From contig NC_068924.1 of assembly GCF_023091745.1 (NCBI RefSeq), forward strand, positions 70,768,832-70,832,831: a DNA stretch of 64,000 nucleotides. The letters are read 5' to 3'. Position numbers and translations under genes: made by a program. The notes beneath the pieces were generated by a model. The model was not told the origin of the DNA, did not search any database, and saw only the letters and a list, made by a program, of their open reading frames with translations. The stretch comes from Budorcas taxicolor (taxonomy: Eukaryota > Chordata > Mammalia > Artiodactyla > Bovidae). Below, piece after piece: positions 22,864-33,010 of the stretch (position 1 is its first letter; each line of letters opens with the position of its first letter).

Positions 22864-23085
22864 GAGCTTCCCAAGTGGCACTAGTGGTAAAGAAGCTGCC
22901 TGCCAATGCAGGAGACACGAGACAAGGGTTTGATCCCTGAGTCAGGAAGAGTCCCTAGAGGAGGGCACAGCAACCCACTCCAGTATTCTTGCCTGGAGAA
23001 TCCCATGGACAGAGGAGCCTAGTGGGCTACAGTCCATAGGGTCACAAAGAGTTGGACAGGACTGAAGTGACTTAGCACACATGCA
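22864..23085 (+). mobile_element. Bov-tA SINE inside L2
   Basis: Sense Bov-tA with head 'gcttcccaagtggcactag', tRNA B-box-like 'gggtttgatccctg' and complete body through 'actgaagtgacttagcac'. Inserted in L2 ORF2 sequence. Confidence 0.93.
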
Positions 23086-23118
23086 CGCTGCAAGTTAGTA
23101 AGTATTAAAAAAAAAATT

Positions 23119-23340
23119 AGGGCTTCCCCATTGGCTAAGGGGTAAAGAATCCGTCCACAACAAGAACAGCAGGAGATGCAGGTGTGGTCTCTGAGTCAGG
23201 AAGTTTCCCTGGAGAAGGGCATGGCAACCCACTCCAGTGTTCTTGCCTGGAGAATCCCATGGAGAGAGGAGCCTGGCAGGCTACCGTCCAAAGGGTCAAA
23301 AAGAGTCGGACACGACAGAAGCGATTTAGCACTCAGCACG
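23119..23340 (+). mobile_element. Second Bov-tA SINE inside L2
   Basis: Sense Bov-tA only ~33 bp after the first, in the same orientation, separated by an A-rich linker at about 23107-23117. Body ends 'cggacacgacagaagcg'. Independent insertion near the first SINE's A-rich tail is likely. Confidence 0.93.
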
Positions 23341-23460
23341 CCTTTAAAGTTTAGATCATTTCTCTGTACCTACTATCTGTATCTACAAACATGTGATCTT
23401 CCACTCTTAATCTAGTCCTCTTCATATCCCTGTCATAGTAAATGACAACCCATCCTCTTT

Positions 23461-24173
23461 CAGTTCAGTTCAGTTGCTCAGTCATGTCCAACTCTTTGCA
23501 ACCCCATGAATCGCAGCATGCCAGGCCTCCCTGTCCATCACGAACTCCCGGAGTTCACTCAGACTCACATCCATCAAGTCCGTGATGCCATCCAGCCATC
23601 TCATCCTCTGTCGTCCCCTTCTCCTCCTGCTACCAACCCCTCCCAGCATCAGAGTTTTTTCCAATGAGTCAATTCTTCACATGAGGTGGCCAAAGGACTG
23701 GAGTTTCAGCTTTAGCATCATTCCTTCCAAAGAAATCCCAGGGCTGATCTCCTTCAGAATGGACTGGTTGGATCTCCTTGCAGTCCAAGGGACTCTCAAG
23801 AGTCTTCCCCAACACCACAGTTCAAAAGCATCAATTCTTCGGCACTCAGCCTTCTTCACAGTCCAACTCTCACATCCATACATGACCACAGGAACAACCA
23901 TAGCCTTGACTAGACAGACCTTAGTCGGCAAAGTAATGTCTCTGTTTTTGAATGTGCTATCTAGGTTGGTCATAACTTTTCTTCCAGGGAGTAAGTGTCT
24001 TAATTTCATGGCTGCAGTCACCATCTGCAGTGATTTTGGAGCCCAGAAAAATAAAGTCTGACACTGTTTCCACTGTTTCCCCATCTATTTCCCGTGAAGT
24101 GATGGGACCAGATGCCATGATCTTCGTTTTCTGAATGTTGAGCTTTAAGCTAATTTTTTCACTCTCCACTTTC
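23461..24173 (-). mobile_element. BovB LINE, 713-bp 3' part (CTGAA-tail type)
   Basis: Antisense BovB from the terminal 'cagttcagttcagttgctca' to ORF2 sequence after the RT core. Bounded by TSDs 'acccatcctcttt' (23448-23460) and 'acccaccctcttt' (24174-24186). A 135-codon minus ORF (23677-24084) retains the BovB C-terminal signature 'VMYGCESWTVKKAECRRIDA'. It lacks the catalytic RT core and is not a functional gene. Confidence 0.96.
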
Positions 24174-25036
24174 ACCCACCCTCTTTAGCTCATAGCAAAA
24201 ACCTTGGAATCACCCTAGTTTCATCACTTTCTCTTATAATCCAAATCCAACTAAGCAACAAATATTGATGGTTTGCCCTTTAAAATATATCCAGAAGCTT
24301 ATCACTTTTTTCCACACCCACCACGGCCACCCTGATCCAAGTAACTAACCTGCTCACCTGCATTATCCTAAGACATTTTTAGCATTGTTTCCCTATATTC
24401 TATTCTCAACTCAAGCAAATCAATACTTTTTCAAAGTAAGTCAAATCACGTTATTCTTCTTTTCAAAAGCTACTAAGGGTCTTCTCTCTCAGAGTAAAAC
24501 CCAAAGTCCTTAGATGGTTTAGAAGGCTTTAAATAATTTGCTCCCCTCCCAACCCACCTCTCAGATCTGGTCCCCTGAGATTCTGTCTCTAGCTCCCTCC
24601 ACCCTGGCCCAATGGCCCCTTCTTGCTCTTTGCTAAGCAAAATAGTCAGGTTCAGTTTCAAAACTTTGCACTTGCTTTCTCCCATGCCCAAAATGTTCTT
24701 TCCTTCATTCTTTATCTCCTTTGGTTCTTTGATTAAAATGTCACCTTCTCTGTGAGACCTTCTCTGACATTCCTATTTTAAATTGCAACTCCCACCCGGA
24801 ATCAACTATCACTCTTCTATGTTTTGTTCTTCATTTTTCTTCCTAACATGTTTCACTATCTGGCACATCATATATTTTATCTTTTTTGATACATCGTCTG
24901 TGTTCTCCCAGGTATGCAAATTCCATGAAGTTAGGTTTTATCTTTTTAATTCAAGGCTGTGCCCCAGTTTTTAAAACAATACTTGTCAGATCCAAAATAG
25001 GCAGCTAATAAATAGATTTTGAATGAATGAATGAAT

Positions 25037-25329
25037 TCTTTTCATACTTAACCCCTTCATATTTAATAGCAGACATAGTTACTTAATGGCTGAGGATAAG
25101 ACAACTACAGTTCTAAATAAGATCTTCAAAATCATCCTGTCCAAAATGTCTTCCTCTACACCTCTGGGTGCTTCCCTTGAATGGGTCCACAGAGACTGAC
25201 CCTCCAGGGCTGTTTCATAATCTATAGCCACATCAGGGTTACAGGGATCTCCCATTTCCCTCTAAAGTTTCCCTGCTACTTGTGCCAATAACGACATAAC
25301 AATGACAATGATGATGTCATAGCACTAAC
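25037..25329. other. Unique sequence
   Basis: No repeat or gene recognised. Confidence 0.35.
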
Positions 25330-25600
25330 GAAAATTTTTTTAAGTGTTTACTATTCATCAGCTATTGTACTCAGAATTTCTCATTGCATTATCTCACTTA
25401 GTTTCCACAACAAATCTACTCGGTAAATACTATTATTAATCTTTTATTTTTTTAACATGAACTTGATACTTAGCAAGATTAAGTAACGTAAGAGTTTATA
25501 CAGCTAATTAGTAACAGAGCTGGGTTAGGATCTGAGATCTGCCCGACTCCAGAACCCAAGATCTTAGCCTCTAGCCTACACTGCTTCCCTCAAGTCTCAG
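25330..25600 (-). repeat. MIR SINE, antisense
   Basis: 'cattgcattatctcacttag', 'gtaaatactattattaatc', 'aagattaagtaacg', 'cagctaattagtaacagagc', 'tgggttaggatctgag' and 'gactccagaacccaag' are the reverse complement of MIR in correct order; nearly full length. Confidence 0.82.
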
Positions 25601-26129
25601 CCTATTCAGGGATGGAATCTCCTTGGTGGTCCTGATGGTGGCCACCATGAAGAACAGCATCATAGAAAGATCCAGATAATGAGTGCTTTAACATCCTGGC
25701 GGTTGTAAGGTCAAGGCTTCTCCCTATTCATTGCAAGAACAAAAATAACTGCAATTGTTAATTTAAAATCATGCATGTGGGTATAAACATAGGAAAATAA
25801 ATATTATGAAACTTTCAACAGCAGTCTCTATTTCAGTTTCCAACACTGATCAAGATATTAGAAAATTTGAACTCATTGAAACTCCTGATGCAAATGTACA
25901 TTATCTTCTTGTTCAAAACCAAAAATAGTTACATGTGATCCTTTAAAAGTCCTTGCTACTGGAATTGTCTAAATTAATGATCTTACAAAGCAATTTTGTA
26001 AAATTACATAATGAAATAAATTCCTTTTTTATTAAACTATTAAAAGGTTTATCAGTTTATTCACATGGACAAAAGATATACTCATATCCCATGAAGCAAA
26101 ATCTCGTATACTTAGTTTAAATCTTGGTT
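25601..26129. other. Unique AT-rich sequence
   Basis: No recognised gene or repeat. Confidence 0.4.
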
Positions 26130-26320
26130 ATAAATACTTATTGGATGTAGACCTTACGGATGGCTTTTAGCCATGGCAGACCTCAATTAATTCATTTTTA
26201 AATGGGATTAATACCACCTATCTCTCATGTGTTTTGAAGGCTGAATGATATTATACATATAATTGCCTTGCACAGTAGCTGACATATAATAACTTCTCAA
26301 CAAAAGTTAGCTTGAAATTA
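26130..26320 (+). repeat. MIR fragment
   Basis: 3' half of MIR: 'aaatgggattaataccacct', 'gaaggctgaatgatattata' and 'ttgccttgcacagtagctga'. The core is degraded. Confidence 0.6.
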
Positions 26321-27389
26321 GGATCTCTAAAAAGTTTTAATTAGCAAAGTACAATGGCATGTTATCATGTGCTAAATGAGTTTCAAGAGAATTTCTGGAA
26401 GTGTCTTATTAGCCTGTCATTTCTGAGGCAGTAAGCCTTACTATTATGGGCCCCATAGATTTTTTGGGTTTTGTAAATGTAAAGCTTAGAAGAAAGATAG
26501 CGATGTGCTGGAGAGTGAAGCCACCTATAGCTCATTGTGAGAAACCAGAGATGATGGTTCCTGTGTTAACACTGAGCATGTATGTGGCTGCCAAACCCAG
26601 CATGTGATCGTGGAGCAAATGAAGGAGTCAGAGTATCTCATAAAGATGAACAGGGTGCTCAGGAAGAAAGACCTGGATATTATTTATAGTAAATACATAA
26701 TTATTCTTCATAACAAATAAAAAGATGCAGTATAAGGAATAGGCTCAAGTGATTGTGGAGACTGAAAAGTCCCTAGATCTGCCGATCTGCAGTCAGCAAG
26801 CTAGAGATCCAGGAGTCCACAATATGTGTGTGTGTGTGGGTATATATATTTACAAGGTATTCACACACACACATAAATACACGCTAGCAGTTCTGCTCGT
26901 GGTTCTACTTCTCTGACTGAAGCCTGGCTAATGTGTGTTATTATCAACATGAAGCCTAGAGAGTAAGAAACCCCCGTAGTGCTTTTTTTCATAGAACCTG
27001 AGGTCATCCAAGACGATAAAAAGCAAATTTGTCTGCAAATATGTAATAGCTTTAAATATGTGTCAAAATCCATGTGAGACTGAGGGGTCATCACGATAAT
27101 GTGGTGATGGTATTCCATCAGAGGAGCAAGGGATGCTCGAATCCTACACAACTACCTTTCCAAAGAAAGGTAAAGTAACATATGACGGAAAATGGACCTT
27201 CAAAACTCTGTTGAGATGGTGTATAGATCAGTATGTGTGGTGCAAGAGGAGAAGTGGCACAAAAGATAATTCAATCTCATTTTCCATAGTGTAAATTCAA
27301 CAGACCGTGCTGAAATTTAAAAATTACATGTGCCAACACAAGCACGTTAATTAGAAATACAGAAGTAAATATCAAAAAGAATAGCTACA
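26321..27389. other. Unique sequence with TG/CA hairpin
   Basis: No gene recognised; a 96-codon minus ORF (26861-27151) has no domain. A (TG)n...(CA)n inverted repeat lies at 26823-26875. Confidence 0.4.
26823..26875. repeat. TG / TA / CA simple repeats forming an inverted repeat
   Basis: 14-bp perfect arms at 26823-26836 (TATG followed by TG units) and 26862-26875 (CA units ending in CATA), with a 25-bp AT-rich loop. Confidence 0.9.
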
Positions 27390-27680
27390 ATAATAGAAAG
27401 TGGTTGCCTCTAGGGAGAGAAAATGTGGTGATAAGAAAGAGGAGTCGAGAACAGTGCTTTGCTTTCTTTAATATCGCTTGTACAAGTACCTGATTCTTCA
27501 AAGTATATGTATATATAACTGTTTAAAATTTTAAAATAAACACAAAAGATTTATACACAAAGATGCTCATCACAGAACTGTTTATAAAAATTAATGCTAA
27601 TATCCACATTCACAAAATGAATAGCTAAATTACTATTTTCTATATAATGGAATGTACTACTAACAAAATCACCTTTAGCT
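27390..27680 (+). repeat. Possible ancient L1 3' region
   Basis: 'gaaagtggttgcctctaggg' and 'gatgctcatcacagaactgt' with 'tatataatggaatgtactac' resemble old L1 ORF2 end and 3' UTR phrases, but order and divergence make the call weak. Confidence 0.4.
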
Positions 27681-28329
27681 CAAGGTTCAGTAAATACATG
27701 CTTAAAAGTTAATAGTGAGAAGCAGGTTTCAAAGCTGTACAATCAGCATCATCTTAAATAGGAAAGAAATTAACTGAAGCCGGAGTGAAACTAACTGAAT
27801 GATGGAAATTTCTGGATTATGAATGGTGAAACATAAGTGAATGTTTCCCTGCTGTTTTTCATGTGTACATTCACGCTTTCTAAAATTGTTAAAGTATATT
27901 GTAAAAGGGAGGAAGGTACGAAAACAGGAGGAGGCGAAAGGAAAAGGGGAGAGAGAAATGGGGTAGAGTGGGTTGGGAGAACAGAGCAGAAGGAGGGGGA
28001 GGGAAGGGGGGAGGGGAGGAAGAGGAAATCACCTCTGTGTGTCACCAGGGGCCAATCTTCTCTGCAGCCCCTCTGGAGTTCTTGTGGCTGAACTAATAGT
28101 AAAACTGACACAAGACAGATTAACAAGAGAAAAAGAAACAAATTTTAATTTGTGCTCACAGATGTCACACAGAAACAGGACCTAAGAGGCGGCCAGAGCA
28201 AGCAGCTTTTACATTTTTTAGACAGAGAAATAACACAATTGTGAGGAAGTGACAGGACAAAGAAACTTAGGTGTGGGGTACTCAGTTCCCGAAGACTCTA
28301 AACAGAGTTCAAGCTTGCTGCTCGAACTG
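27681..28329. other. Unassigned sequence with polypurine tract
   Basis: A strongly purine-biased tract covers 27903-28028. The part 28080-28320 ('aaaactgacacaagacagat', 'taacaagagaaaaagaaaca') has the look of an old ERV LTR, possibly continuing after the SINE fragment at 28480-28760; no family assigned. ORFs of 84-116 codons here are compositional. Confidence 0.4.
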
Positions 28330-28471
28330 CTGTTGCCAAGTCACTTCAGTCGTGTCCGACTCTGTGCAACCCCATTCTCCAGGCAAGAACACTGAAGTGG
28401 GTTGCCATTTCCTTCTCCAGTGCATGAAAGTGAAAAGTGAAAGTGAAGTCGCTCAGTCATGTGTCAATTGA
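28330..28471 (-). mobile_element. Bov-A2 SINE, internally deleted
   Basis: Antisense Bov-A2 (BovA dimer). The first monomer's 3' block is joined to 'ccattctccaggcaagaaca', then the dimer linker 'agtgcatgaaagtgaaaagt' and only the start of the second monomer. About half of the element is missing. Confidence 0.85.
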
Positions 28472-28949
28472 AATCACAAGGTGTGTGCATAGCCTTATTG
28501 CCCAGATTCCCTCTCTCTGTTCATAAGTGTCCTTCTAGCTTCGGATTGTAGGGAGTGCACCTTCCACATGAGAGATTTATTTCCTGCTTTCAGGGAGACA
28601 GAAAGGAGAGTCAGAATGTTCCTCTTGTACTTGCCCTTTCTTATGTGACTTTGATCCAAAATAATCAAGATGCCATCATGGCATATTTGGGAATGATCTG
28701 TCTTGAGCCCCAGTATCACCATGATACCCAATGGGTCCTATCTAAGAGTTCTGTTACCTCTTTGTCAAGCATATACAAGTGTGCATGGTAGGAACTTTGT
28801 GCTTTTGGAGCTAAAGGCTATCTCAGACCATTCTGAAGAAACGGAGTATTATTTTCTTTTTTTTTTTTTAGAAACGGAGTATTATTTTCTTAAGGGATGG
28901 CCTGATAACTGTGTAATTAACACATACTCCTCTGCATTCCATTTTTCTC
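28472..28949. other. Unassigned sequence with a 21-bp direct repeat
   Basis: Direct repeat at 28838-28858 and 28871-28891 flanks a T-run (see findings). No coding signal: ORFs at 28495-28791 overlap on opposite strands and lack domains. Confidence 0.4.
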
Positions 28950-29293
28950 CACCTTTAAAGCACAATTTACAAACAATAAAATGCACCCGTTAACACTTTA
29001 GTGACTTCTGACAAATGCATATACTTGAGTAACCATCACCCCAGTCAGGACATAGAGCATTTCCATCACCCAGAAAGTTCCCTTGTATTCCTTTCAGGAA
29101 ACCACTGGAGTCAACATCCATCATCACAGTTTATTTCTATCTGTTAAAGATCTTTGTATGAGTGTTAATGCACAGTATATACTCTTTCCTTGACTAGATC
29201 CTCTTGCTTAGCATTTTTTTGGGAATTTATCCAGCTTGTTTATATTACTAATAGTCAGTTCTCCTTTTTATTGCTGACTAATATTACATTACT

Positions 29294-29834
29294 CTGCTGA
29301 CTAAGATCCAAACAGTCAAAGCTATGGTTTTCCCACCAGTCATGTATGGATGTGAGAGTTGGACTACAAAGAAGGCTGAGCACTGAAGAATTGATACTTT
29401 CAAACTATGGTACTACAGAAGACTCTTGAGAGTCCCTTGGACAACAAGGAGATCAAACCAGTCCATCCTAAAGGAGATCAACCCTGAATATTAATTGGAA
29501 GGACTGATCCTGGCGTGCTGCGATTCATGGGGTCACAAAGAGTCGGACACGACTGAGCAACTGAACTGAACTGAAGCTGAAGCTGAAGCTCCAATACTTA
29601 CTTGGCTACCGGCTACAAAGAGTCAATACATTGGAAAAGACTCTGATGCTGGGAAAGATTGAGGACAAGACGAGAAGGTGGTGACAGAGGATGAGATGCT
29701 TGGATGGCATCACTGACTCAATGAACATGAGTTTGGGAAAACTCCAGGGATAATGAAGGACAAGGAAGCTTGGTGTGCTGCAGTTCATGGATTGCAAATC
29801 GTTGGACATGCCTTAGCGACTGAACAACAACAAG
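29294..29834 (+). mobile_element. BovB LINE (CAA-tail type) inside L1
   Basis: 5'-truncated sense BovB with 'gtcatgtatggatgtgagag' (VMYGCES) and 3' end 'gcgactgaacaacaacaag'. An exact 12-bp TSD 'tattacattact' lies at 29282-29293 and 29835-29846. It contains a second, ~65-bp BovB 3' end at 29509-29574. Confidence 0.95.
29509..29574 (+). mobile_element. ~65-bp BovB 3' end nested in BovB
   Basis: The host text 'ggaaggactgat|gctgaagctgaagctccaa' is split by a segment starting 'cctggcgtgctgcgattcat' and ending in ACTGA repeats, which is the extreme 3' end of a younger BovB in the same orientation. It is one of the shortest recognisable BovB insertions possible. Confidence 0.85.
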
Positions 29835-30019
29835 TATTACATTACTGGAGTGTACAACTTGTCCATCTGTTGGTGGATATTTGGATACTTCCCAGTGTAA
29901 ACTAATATATAAAAAACACTGCTATGAGAATTTTGTACATGTCCTTTTGTGCTCATATGGCTTCCTTTCTTTTCAGTAAATATTTAAAAATGATATTGCT
30001 GTGCGATAATGTAGGTGGA

Positions 30020-30228
30020 CTACGCTGTCTGTGGCTCAGCCAGTACAGAGTCTGCCTGCAATGCAGGATACTAGAGGTTGATCCCTGGGTCGGGAAGATC
30101 TCCTGAAGAAGGAAATGGCAACCTACCCCAGTATTGTTCCTGGAGAATCCCATGGACAGAGGAGCCTGGCCGGCTACAATCCATAGGGTCACAAAGAGTC
30201 GGACATGACTGAGCGACTTCACTTCAGT
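30020..30228 (+). mobile_element. Bov-tA SINE inside L1
   Basis: Sense Bov-tA: 'tgtggctcagccagtacaga', 'ctgcctgcaatgcagg', 'cctggagaatcccatggaca' and 'cggacatgactgagcgactt'. Approximate 9-bp TSDs 'gtaggtgga' (30011-30019) and 'gagggtgga' (30229-30237). The head is slightly degraded. Confidence 0.92.
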
Positions 30229-30340
30229 GAGGGTGGATGTTGAACTTTTTAAGAAATTGCCAAATTATTTTCCAAAGAGATTATTCAACTTTATAGTCCT
30301 ACGAGAAATGTAAAAACAAAATCCAGTTGCAATTTTCTGA

Positions 30341-30579
30341 TTCTATTTATCACCTTACTCAGAGTTTTGTGTACCTTTGCCTTTGTGTTTCTAGTAGAAG
30401 AACTCCTTTCAACTGTATGGTGATGGATGGAAACTGCATTTTTGGTGATGAGCATGTGTTAGCACACACAGAAGTAAAAATATAATTTGTACATATGAAG
30501 CATACACAATGTTATCAACCAATGTTACTATAATAAAACTAAATTTAAAGTAAATATATTATTCTTTAAAAATTACAGT
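30341..30579 (+). repeat. Unassigned insertion, L1/ERV-3'-like
   Basis: This segment interrupts the minus-strand L1. Its centre ('ggtgatggatggaaactgca', 'ttttggtgatgagcatgtg', 'ttatcaaccaatgttactat', 'aataaaac') looks like a plus-strand retroelement 3' end with an AATAAA signal. Family uncertain. Confidence 0.45.
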
Positions 30580-30997
30580 TACTCTGCATCTTCACAAACA
30601 TTTCATGTTGTCAGTCTTCTTAATTTTAGCCACTCTACTAAGCACAGAGTGATATCTTATGATATTGAAGATATCTGCTTCTCCATTTGCATATCTTCTT
30701 TTGTGAAATGTCCATTCTACTCTGATTTGAATGTTTGAGGAACTGAAATTGGGATTTTGTTTGTTTGTTTTATGGATACAAGCTATTTTCCAGAAATATG
30801 CATTGCAAATATTTTTCTCTAGACTGTGGCTTGCCATTTTTTTTTATAATGGTGTTGTGATAAGCAGATATTTGTAAATTTTTACTCTAAGGAGATCAAA
30901 CATATCATATTTTTCTGTTTTTATTTAGTGCTTTTTGAGTTCTAAGAAATTTTTGCCTGCTTCAACATTGTGAACTGTGTTTTCCTTTAGGTATATT

Positions 30998-32066
30998 CAG
31001 TTCAGTTCAGTCGCCCAGTCGTGTCCGACTCTTTGCGACCCCATGAATCGCAGCACGCCAGGCCTCCCTGTCCATCAGCAACTCATGGAGTACACTCATA
31101 CTCATGTCCATTAAGTCAGTGATGCCATCCAGCCATCTCATCCTCTGTCATCCTCTTCCCCTCCTGCCCCCAATCCCTCCCAGCATCAGGGTCTTTTCCA
31201 ATGAGTCAACTCTTCACATGAGGTGGCCAAAGGACTGGAGTTTCAGCTCTGGCATCAGTCCTTCCAGTGAACACCCAGGACTTATCTCCTTGAGAATGGA
31301 CTGGTTGGATATCCTTGCAGTCCAAGGGACTCTCAAGAGTCTTCTCCAACACCAATGCTTTGGCACTCAGTTTTCTTCACAGTCCAACTCTCACATCCAT
31401 ATATGACCATTGGAAAAACCATAGCCTTGACTAGATGGACCTTTGTTGGCAAAGTAATATCTCTGCTTTTAAATATACTATCTAGTTTGGTCATAAATTT
31501 TCTTCCTAGGAGTAAGCATCTTTGAATTTCATGGCTGCAATCACCATCTGCAGTGATTTTGGAACCCCCAAAAATAAAGTCTGACACTGTTTCCACTGTT
31601 TCCCCATCTATTTCCCATGAAGTGATGGGACTGGATGCCATGATCTTCGTTTTCTGAATGTTGAGCTTTAAGCCAACTTTTCCACTCTCCACTTTCACTT
31701 TCATCAAGAGGCTTTTTAGTTCCTCTTCATTTCCTGCCATAAGGGTGGTATCATCTGCATATCTGAGGTTATTGATATTTCTCCCAGCAATCTTGATTCC
31801 AGCTTATGCTTCTTCCAGCCCAGCATTTCTCATGATGTACTCTGAATATAAGTTAAATAAGCAGGGTGACAATATACAGCCTTGATATACTCCTTTTCCT
31901 ATTTGGAACCAGTCTGTTGTTCCATGTCCAGTTCTAACTGTTGCTTCCTGACCTGCATACAGGTTTCTCAAGCAGCAGGTCAGGTGGTCTTGTATTCCCA
32001 TTTCTTTCAGAATTTTCCACAGTTAATTGTGATCCACACAGTCAAAGGCTTTGGCATAGTCAATAA
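30998..32066 (-). mobile_element. BovB LINE, 1.07 kb, inside L1
   Basis: Antisense BovB from terminal 'cagttcagttcagtcgccca' through the RT catalytic block (YADD codons at 31750-31761) to 'caaaggctttggcatagtca'. An exact 11-bp TSD 'ttaggtatatt' lies at 30987-30997 and 32067-32077. Minus ORFs 31333-31740 and 31804-32001 are RT fragments in different frames, so the gene is broken. Confidence 0.96.
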
Positions 32067-32324
32067 TTAGGTATATTACTTATCTCAAATTTTTATATAT
32101 GGTGGGAGAAAAGAATTGATTTTAAAATTTTATTTTGTTTTTCTATATGGCTATCCAGTGGTTTCGGCCAGTGTGTTGAAAATATTTTACTTTCTCCATT
32201 GAATTATCTCTCTGCTTTTGTAAAACTTATATTTGCTTTTGATTAGGGTCCTACAGTCACAGCTTCCTTACAGAAGAGAGGTAGTTGAAAGTTTCTGTGT
32301 TCCTCACCTGCAAGAACAAGCAAG

Positions 32325-32606
32325 CTGCTGCTGCTGCTGCTGCTGCTAAGTCGCTTCAGTTGTGTCCGACTGTGCGACCCCATAGATGGCGGCCTACCAG
32401 GCTCCTCCATCTCTGGGATTCTCCAGGCAAGAACACTGGAGTGGGTTGCCATTTACTTCTCCAATGCATGAAAGTCAAAGTGAAAGGGAAGTCGCTCCGT
32501 CATGTCCGACTCTTCGCAACCCCATGGACTGCAGCCCACCAGGCTCCTCCATCCATGGGATTTTCCAGGCAAGAGTACTGGAGTGGGTTGCCATCGCCTT
32601 CTCCAG
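32325..32606 (-). mobile_element. Bov-A2 SINE with (CTG)8 tail
   Basis: Full antisense Bov-A2 dimer: (GCT)8 at 32324-32347, first monomer, linker 'caatgcatgaaagtcaaagt' and second monomer ending 'ccatcgccttctcc'. TSDs 'aacaagcaag' (32315-32324) and 'atcaagcaag' (32607-32616). ORFs of 65-129 codons here are SINE artefacts. Confidence 0.95.
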
Positions 32607-32789
32607 ATCAAGCAAGAGTAGTACCCAAACCATCTTGAAATACCACCCCTTTCCTGAGGAGTCCCCTGCTGGTAAGCCCAATGGTCATTAAGCACATTTA
32701 AGAAAGGAAGCCCTTCAGAGAAGAACATAGATGACATATTATAGAAATCTAAATCTCTGTTCATGCCTCTGATCCTCTTTGTTGCTTCC

Positions 32790-33010
32790 AGGGGTAAAGC
32801 AGAGTGTTTTGCCAGATACTTTAGAAAGCACTTTACAAACATTGTCTCAATGGATGTTCTTTTTGATACCAGGAAATATTTATTTGAATTCTATTACATA
32901 GATAAGAAAACTTAGACTTTGCCACAGCTCCTTGGCCAATTGGTGGTAAAGGCAGGATTTGAACTCCTGCTTCCTAAATTTGACCTTCCTAAATACAGCA
33001 CAGTTCTTCC
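32790..33010 (-). repeat. MIR SINE, antisense
   Basis: 'gaaagcactttacaaacatt', 'tacatagataagaaaactta', 'aattggtggtaaaggcagga' and 'tttgaactcctgcttcc' follow MIR reverse-complement order. Confidence 0.75.

Larger units (their letters stand above)
22460..25036 (+). mobile_element. L2 LINE (ORF2 end plus 3' UTR), interrupted three times
   Basis: Old L2 (CR1 clade). The ORF2 part runs from about 22470 ('aaggtcaccaatgaccttca', 'ctaacggacag', later 'tttctgagctccagactc'). It resumes between insertions at 23341-23447 and continues from 24187 ('aaaaaccttggaatcaccct') to the 3' UTR ('aaaatgtcaccttctctgtg', 'tttaaattgcaactcccacc', 'gaagttaggttttatc') and a TGAA-repeat terminus at 25020-25036. Inserted elements: Bov-tA 22864-23085, Bov-tA 23119-23340 and BovB 23461-24173. 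Confidence 0.82.
28950..32260 (-). mobile_element. Old L1 (L1M-type) on minus strand, heavily interrupted
   Basis: Antisense L1 3' UTR and ORF2 in pieces: 28950-29281 ('aacaataaaatgcacccgtt', 'ccatcacccagaaagttccc'), 29847-30010 ('ccatctgttggtggatattt'), 30238-30340, 30580-30986 ('tcagtcttcttaattttagc', 'gcatatcttcttttgtgaaa') and 32078-32260 ('ggctatccagtggtttc', 'tttctccattgaattatc'). Interrupted by BovB 29294-29834, Bov-tA 30020-30228, an unassigned ~240-bp segment and BovB 30998-32066. Non-functional. Confidence 0.88.

Noticed and set aside
28080..28760. Endogenous retrovirus LTR around a SINE fragment
   Set aside because: General look only; no defined TG...CA ends, primer-binding site or family match, so left as unassigned sequence.
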